From NCBI GenBank assembly GCA_026398715.1, contig JAPLSI010000240.1, positions 1 to 9,662 of the forward strand: a stretch of 9,662 nt of DNA. The letters run 5' to 3'. Source of the stretch: Gammaproteobacteria bacterium. GTDB lineage: Bacteria > Pseudomonadota > Gammaproteobacteria > Xanthomonadales > Xanthomonadaceae. Below are positions 7,400 to 9,662 of the stretch, in pieces. How positions within the stretch are numbered: the first letter of the stretch is position 1; every line of letters starts with the position of its first letter. The position numbers were made by a program, and so were the translations under genes. The notes under the pieces are model-generated. The model had not been told where the DNA came from. It searched no databases and worked only from the letters and a program-made list of their open reading frames with translations.

Positions 7400-7917
7400 T
7401 TGCGGCTCCAGACTTCGCGGGCGGACACGCCCATGCGCTTTGCCGTGGCGCGCACATGCGCGTGGGTGATCGCGACCGCCAGGGCATCGGCGGCGTCGGC
7501 CTGGATCTTGCCGTGCAGGTTCAACATGACGCCGATCATATGCTGGACCTGCACCTTGTCGGCGCCGCCCTTGCCCACCACCGCCAGCTTGATCTCCTTG
7601 GCGGCGTATTCGTGCACCGGCAGGTCGCGCATCACCGCCGCGCACATGGCCGCGCCGCGGGCCTGGCCCAGCTTCAAGGCCGAATCGGGATTGCGCGCCA
7701 TGAAGACCTTCTCGATCGCCACTTCTTCCGGCTGGTATTTTTCGATGATCTCACCCAACCCGTCCAGCAGCAGCTTCAGCCGCAGCGGGAAACTCTCGGC
7801 ATCGAGCAACTTCAGCGGCGCATGGAAGACGTGCGTCACCCGGCCGCCGGCATCGCAATCGATGATGCCCACGCCCGTGCGCTGCGACCCAGGATCGATC
7901 CCGAGGATTCGAGTCAT
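7396..7917 (-). CDS. ruvC: Crossover junction endodeoxyribonuclease RuvC
   Basis: RuvC is the Mg2+-dependent resolvase that nicks Holliday junctions symmetrically after RuvAB migration. At 173 residues it equals E. coli RuvC in length. The RNase H-like fold is marked by [12 protein letters not shown] (4-15), EEVAIEKVF (64-72), GQARGAA (84-90), and [16 protein letters not shown] (139-154). The four acidic catalytic residues are Asp8, Glu69, Asp141 and Asp144, all present. The ATG at 7917 fits the family N-terminus, but no Shine-Dalgarno sequence is visible: the leader is occupied by a REP-like hairpin that ends 7 nt before the start codon. Coupling to yebC, whose stop is 33 bp upstream, or a structure-dependent start is possible. 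The stop overlaps ruvA by ATGA. Confidence 0.97.
   Translation of the reverse strand: MTRILGIDPGSQRTGVGIIDCDAGGRVTHVFHAPLKLLDAESFPLRLKLLLDGLGEIIEKYQPEEVAIEKVFMARNPDSALKLGQARGAAMCAAVMRDLPVHEYAAKEIKLAVVGKGGADKVQVQHMIGVMLNLHGKIQADAADALAVAITHAHVRATAKRMGVSAREVWSRK
7406..7409 (-). promoter_or_regulatory. Shine-Dalgarno sequence of ruvA
   Basis: GGAG within the last codons of ruvC lies 6 nt before the ruvA ATG at 7399. It supports that start over the longer open frame reaching to 7645. Confidence 0.7.
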
Positions 7918-7942
7918 TGTAGGAGCGGCTTCAGCCGCGATC
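7918..7942. repeat. REP-like palindromic element between yebC and ruvC
   Basis: The plus strand begins TGTAGGAG and continues as an inverted repeat GCGGC-TTCA-GCCGC (7925-7938) followed by GATC. The pattern TGTAGGAGCGGCTTCAGCCG resembles the short repetitive extragenic palindromes that I recall as abundant in Xanthomonas, Lysobacter and Pseudomonas genomes. Only one copy lies in this window, so its repetitive nature is inferred from memory. It fills most of the 33-bp gap. In the mRNA it would form a stable small hairpin with a UGAA loop just ahead of the ruvC start codon. Confidence 0.65.
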
Positions 7943-7950
7943 CGCGAACA

Positions 7951-8682
7951 TCACTGATACGCTTCCTGCGGCAACTCGGCGTTGTGGTACACGTTCTGCA
8001 CGTCGTCCAGGTCCTCGAGCATGTCGAGCATCTTCACCACGTGTTCGGCGGTTTCGCCGGTCACGGCAATATCGTTCTCGGCGCGCATCGTCACCCCGGA
8101 ATTCTCCGGAATGAAACCGCCCTTCTCCATCGCGTCCTTCACCGCCTGGAACTGGTCCGGCGAAGTGATCACGTCGATCGCGCCGTCTTCGGGATACACA
8201 ACGATGTCGTCGGCGCCGGCGTCGATGGCGGCTTCGGTGATGGCGTCTTCATTGGCGTCCGCCGGAAAGCTCAGCACGCCCACCTTCTTGAACATGAAGG
8301 CCACCGACCCGTCGGTACCCAGGTTGCCACCGTGCTTGCTGAAGGCATGGCGCACGTCGGCCACGGTGCGCACCTTGTTCTCGGTCATGCATTCGACGAT
8401 GACGGCGATGCCGCCGGGGGCGTAGCCCTCGTAGCGGATTTCTTCGTAGTCCACGCCTTCCAGGCCGCCGGTGGCTTTCTTCACGGCGCGGTCGATCACG
8501 TCGCGCGACATGTTCACGCCCAGCGCCTTGTCCATCGCCAGCCGCAATCGCGGGTTAGCCTTCGGGTCGGGCCCGCCGGCGCGCGCGGCCACTGAAATTT
8601 CGCGGATCACCTTGGTAAACACCTTGCCGCGCTTGGCGTCCTGCGCGCCCTTGTGCCCGGCGATCTTCATCAACCTGCCCAT
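7951..8682 (-). CDS. yebC: YebC/PmpR (TACO1-like) family protein
   Basis: YebC (DUF28) proteins were long annotated as transcription regulators; more recent work on the family, including mitochondrial TACO1, supports a role on the ribosome in translating proline-rich stretches. The 243-residue protein (E. coli YebC 246) has the diagnostic [18 protein letters not shown] (12-29), [57 protein letters not shown], and a C-terminal [18 protein letters not shown]. The N-terminus reads [10 protein letters not shown] instead of the common MAGHSKW form; Xanthomonas homologues also start MGR, so I read this as lineage-typical. AAGG lies 10 nt before the ATG. An out-of-frame ATG sits 4 nt upstream (8686). 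It stands directly before ruvCA, a common bacterial arrangement. Confidence 0.96.
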   Translation of the reverse strand: MGRLMKIAGHKGAQDAKRGKVFTKVIREISVAARAGGPDPKANPRLRLAMDKALGVNMSRDVIDRAVKKATGGLEGVDYEEIRYEGYAPGGIAVIVECMTENKVRTVADVRHAFSKHGGNLGTDGSVAFMFKKVGVLSFPADANEDAITEAAIDAGADDIVVYPEDGAIDVITSPDQFQAVKDAMEKGGFIPENSGVTMRAENDIAVTGETAEHVVKMLDMLEDLDDVQNVYHNAELPQEAYQ

Positions 8683-8709
8683 GCATCACCCGCCTTGTGT
8701 CGTATCGCA

Positions 8710-8715
8710 ATTATA
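8710..8715 (-). promoter_or_regulatory. Candidate -10 box of a yebC(-ruvCA) promoter
   Basis: A perfect TATAAT on the minus strand overlaps the stop codon of the upstream hydrolase gene and lies 27 nt before the yebC ATG, which would give a leader of about 20 nt. No good -35 hexamer is found at 16-18 bp (the best-placed hexamer is GGGTAG). A 13-bp palindrome abuts the box upstream. A promoter is plausible but unproven. Confidence 0.35.
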
Positions 8716-9337
8716 GCCGGGCCGGCTCGAAGCTACCCGTCGCCAGGTAGCGGCCCGCCAGCTCCGCCGCCTCGGCCGACACGATCAGGCCCGAATGGCT
8801 GGACCGGATGACCACGTGCGCCTCCAGGCCGGGCAGCCGGGTTTCGCCCACGGCCACCGTGCCGTCGTTGTCTTCGTTGAACCGGCCAAAGAACCGCCCC
8901 AGCCCCATGGACCGGCTGCCTGCGATCATTCCCACGTGGCGGTCCGGAGGCAGTTGCCCGATGCCGGCCCGCAGCAGCGCGCCGCTGCGGCCGGAGGCAA
9001 AGCCGGCGCCGTGCTCGACCAGTCCGCGCGCCGCGGCGCTGCCGGCGATCGGCGATCCCAGGCAGACGATGCGCGCTGTCGGCAGGCCGGGATTGCGCTT
9101 CAGCGCCTCCAGCGCGATCAGCCCGCCCAGGCTATGGGCCAGCAGGTGCACGGGCTGGTCGCCATGCGCGCGCAGGCGATTGCCCAGGTGCACGATGGCT
9201 TCTTCGGGATCGCGCCACAGCGTGGAATAGGCGAACAGCTCGGGCGCAAACCCGCGCTTGCGCAAGCGCAGCGCCATCGGCACCAGCGCCGGCCGGCGCA
9301 TCATCAATCCGTGCAGCAGGATGACCGCGGCGGCCAT
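8711..9337 (-). CDS. Small alpha/beta hydrolase, lipase-like (PGAP1/DUF676 type)
   Basis: The 208-residue protein has the pattern of a serine alpha/beta hydrolase, probably an esterase or lipase; the substrate is unknown. Residues 5-10 (VILLHG) form the first strand and oxyanion loop. LLAHSLGGLIALEAL (65-79) is the nucleophile elbow with Ser69. CLGSPIAGSAAAR (92-104) is typical of the PGAP1/EstA-like lipase group. DNDGTVAVGET (156-166) supplies the likely acid Asp158. SSHSGLIVS (179-187) supplies the likely catalytic His181. There is no signal peptide or membrane segment, so it is probably cytosolic. The start at 9337 is needed to keep the oxyanion strand; it lies 6 bp after the aspS stop without a clear ribosome site, so translation may be coupled to aspS. 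I do not recognise a specific gene name. Base use is very G+C-rich like its neighbours, with no sign of recent transfer. Confidence 0.88.
   Translation of the reverse strand: MAAAVILLHGLMMRRPALVPMALRLRKRGFAPELFAYSTLWRDPEEAIVHLGNRLRAHGDQPVHLLAHSLGGLIALEALKRNPGLPTARIVCLGSPIAGSAAARGLVEHGAGFASGRSGALLRAGIGQLPPDRHVGMIAGSRSMGLGRFFGRFNEDNDGTVAVGETRLPGLEAHVVIRSSHSGLIVSAEAAELAGRYLATGSFEPARL
8715..8727. repeat. 13-bp perfect inverted repeat upstream of yebC
   Basis: AGCCGG-G-CCGGCT is a perfect inverted repeat with a one-base centre, at the very end of the hydrolase coding sequence and directly beside the TATAAT candidate. It could be an operator, but GCCGGC-type palindromes are frequent by chance in such G+C-rich DNA. 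No T-run follows on either side, so it is not an intrinsic terminator. Confidence 0.4.
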
Positions 9338-9343
9338 TGCCGA

Positions 9344-9662
9344 TCAGCCCGGGTCGCGAACCTTCACGTGCAACTCGGCCAGCTGCTTGTCCGGCACGGC
9401 CGACGGCGCCGAGGTCAGCAGGCATTGCGCCGATGCCGTCTTCGGGAACGCGATCACGTCGCGGATCGAATCGGTGCCGGCCATCAGGGCCGCGATGCGG
9501 TCGATGCCGAAGGCGATGCCGCCGTGCGGCGGCGCGCCGTAGCGCAGGGCTTCGAGCAGGAAGCCGAACTTGGCCTGCGCCTCGTCACGGCTGATGCCCA
9601 GCAGGTCGAACACCGTGCTCTGCATGTCGGAGCGATGGATACGCACCGAGCCGCCGCCGATC
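9344..9662 (-). CDS. aspS: Aspartyl-tRNA synthetase, C-terminal part (5' end beyond window)
   Basis: This is the C-terminal 105 residues of the class II synthetase that charges tRNA-Asp; the 5' part of the gene lies beyond the right edge. The frame is open to the edge. Motif 3 of class II enzymes is clear: [16 protein letters not shown], with its conserved Arg in GIDR. Upstream are [13 protein letters not shown] and the [14 protein letters not shown] segment. Downstream comes [23 protein letters not shown], characteristic of bacterial AspRS of the longer (about 590-residue) type, and the short tail [13 protein letters not shown]. From this fragment I cannot say whether the enzyme is the discriminating or the non-discriminating (Asp/Asn) form, because the residues that decide that lie outside. 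The hydrolase gene follows after 6 bp. Confidence 0.96.
   Translation of the reverse strand, partial: IGGGSVRIHRSDMQSTVFDLLGISRDEAQAKFGFLLEALRYGAPPHGGIAFGIDRIAALMAGTDSIRDVIAFPKTASAQCLLTSAPSAVPDKQLAELHVKVRDPG

Noticed and set aside
7400..7645. N-terminal extension of ruvA to a Met codon at 7645
   Set aside because: The added residues are the ruvC sequence read in another frame (Arg/Gly-rich). The conserved MIGRL start at 7399 has its own GGAG.
7925..7938. The yebC-ruvC hairpin as a rho-independent terminator
   Set aside because: The stem is only 5-6 bp and is not followed by a run of T on the minus strand; the sequence fits a REP-like element better.
7456..8595. Plus-strand open frame of 379 codons opposite ruvC and yebC
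   Set aside because: It crosses two real genes and their gap, and its His/Val/Ala-rich translation matches no family I know.
8732..8751. Inverted repeat GCTACC/GGTAGC with 8-base loop as a terminator of the aspS-hydrolase transcript
   Set aside because: It lies within the hydrolase coding sequence and no T-run follows, so it does not look like an intrinsic terminator.
1..9662. A previously undescribed defence, mobile or biosynthetic system
   Set aside because: Every stretch is covered by recognisable housekeeping genes in a conserved order; gaps are at most 36 bp and contain no room for another gene or array.

Overview
The window is about two-thirds G+C by eye and holds twelve protein genes, all on the minus strand, with almost no space between them. 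Read in the direction of transcription (right to left) the order is aspS (3' part), a small alpha/beta hydrolase, yebC, ruvC, ruvA, kup, ruvB, ybgC, tolQ, tolR, tolA and tolB (cut by the left window edge). The gene set, kup sitting between ruvA and ruvB, the 'MGR' start of YebC and the long N-terminus of TolQ all point to a gammaproteobacterium of the Xanthomonadales (Lysobacterales). That assignment rests on remembered synteny and sequence features, not on a search.

Right part (9662 to 6806): the end of aspartyl-tRNA synthetase is followed after 6 bp by a 208-residue lipase-like hydrolase. Next come the translation-associated factor YebC and the Holliday-junction genes ruvC and ruvA. A candidate -10 box lies in front of yebC. 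The short yebC-ruvC gap is filled by a REP-like palindrome.

Middle part (6784 to 3835): kup, a K+ uptake permease, splits the ruv cluster, and ruvB follows. The kup-ruvB junction carries three tandem copies of a 14-bp unit. RuvA and RuvB form the branch-migration motor and RuvC is the resolvase, so the full RuvABC set is present although interrupted.

Left part (3838 to 1): ybgC-tolQ-tolR-tolA-tolB is the classical Tol-Pal cluster. TolQ and TolR form the proton-driven inner-membrane motor, TolA spans the periplasm, and TolB is the periplasmic propeller that meets TolA and Pal. YbgC is the cytoplasmic thioesterase usually encoded at the head of the cluster. The gene expected next, pal, would lie beyond the left edge.

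Four gene pairs overlap by the 4-bp ATGA arrangement (ruvC/ruvA, ruvB/ybgC, ybgC/tolQ, tolA/tolB). Every other gap is 36 bp or less, and I see no convincing intrinsic terminator, so long co-transcribed units are likely. There are no RNA genes, insertion sequences, CRISPR arrays or gene-free stretches over 300 bp. I found no undescribed system: this is a conserved housekeeping region, and the points of interest are small ones in leaders, junctions and protein variants.
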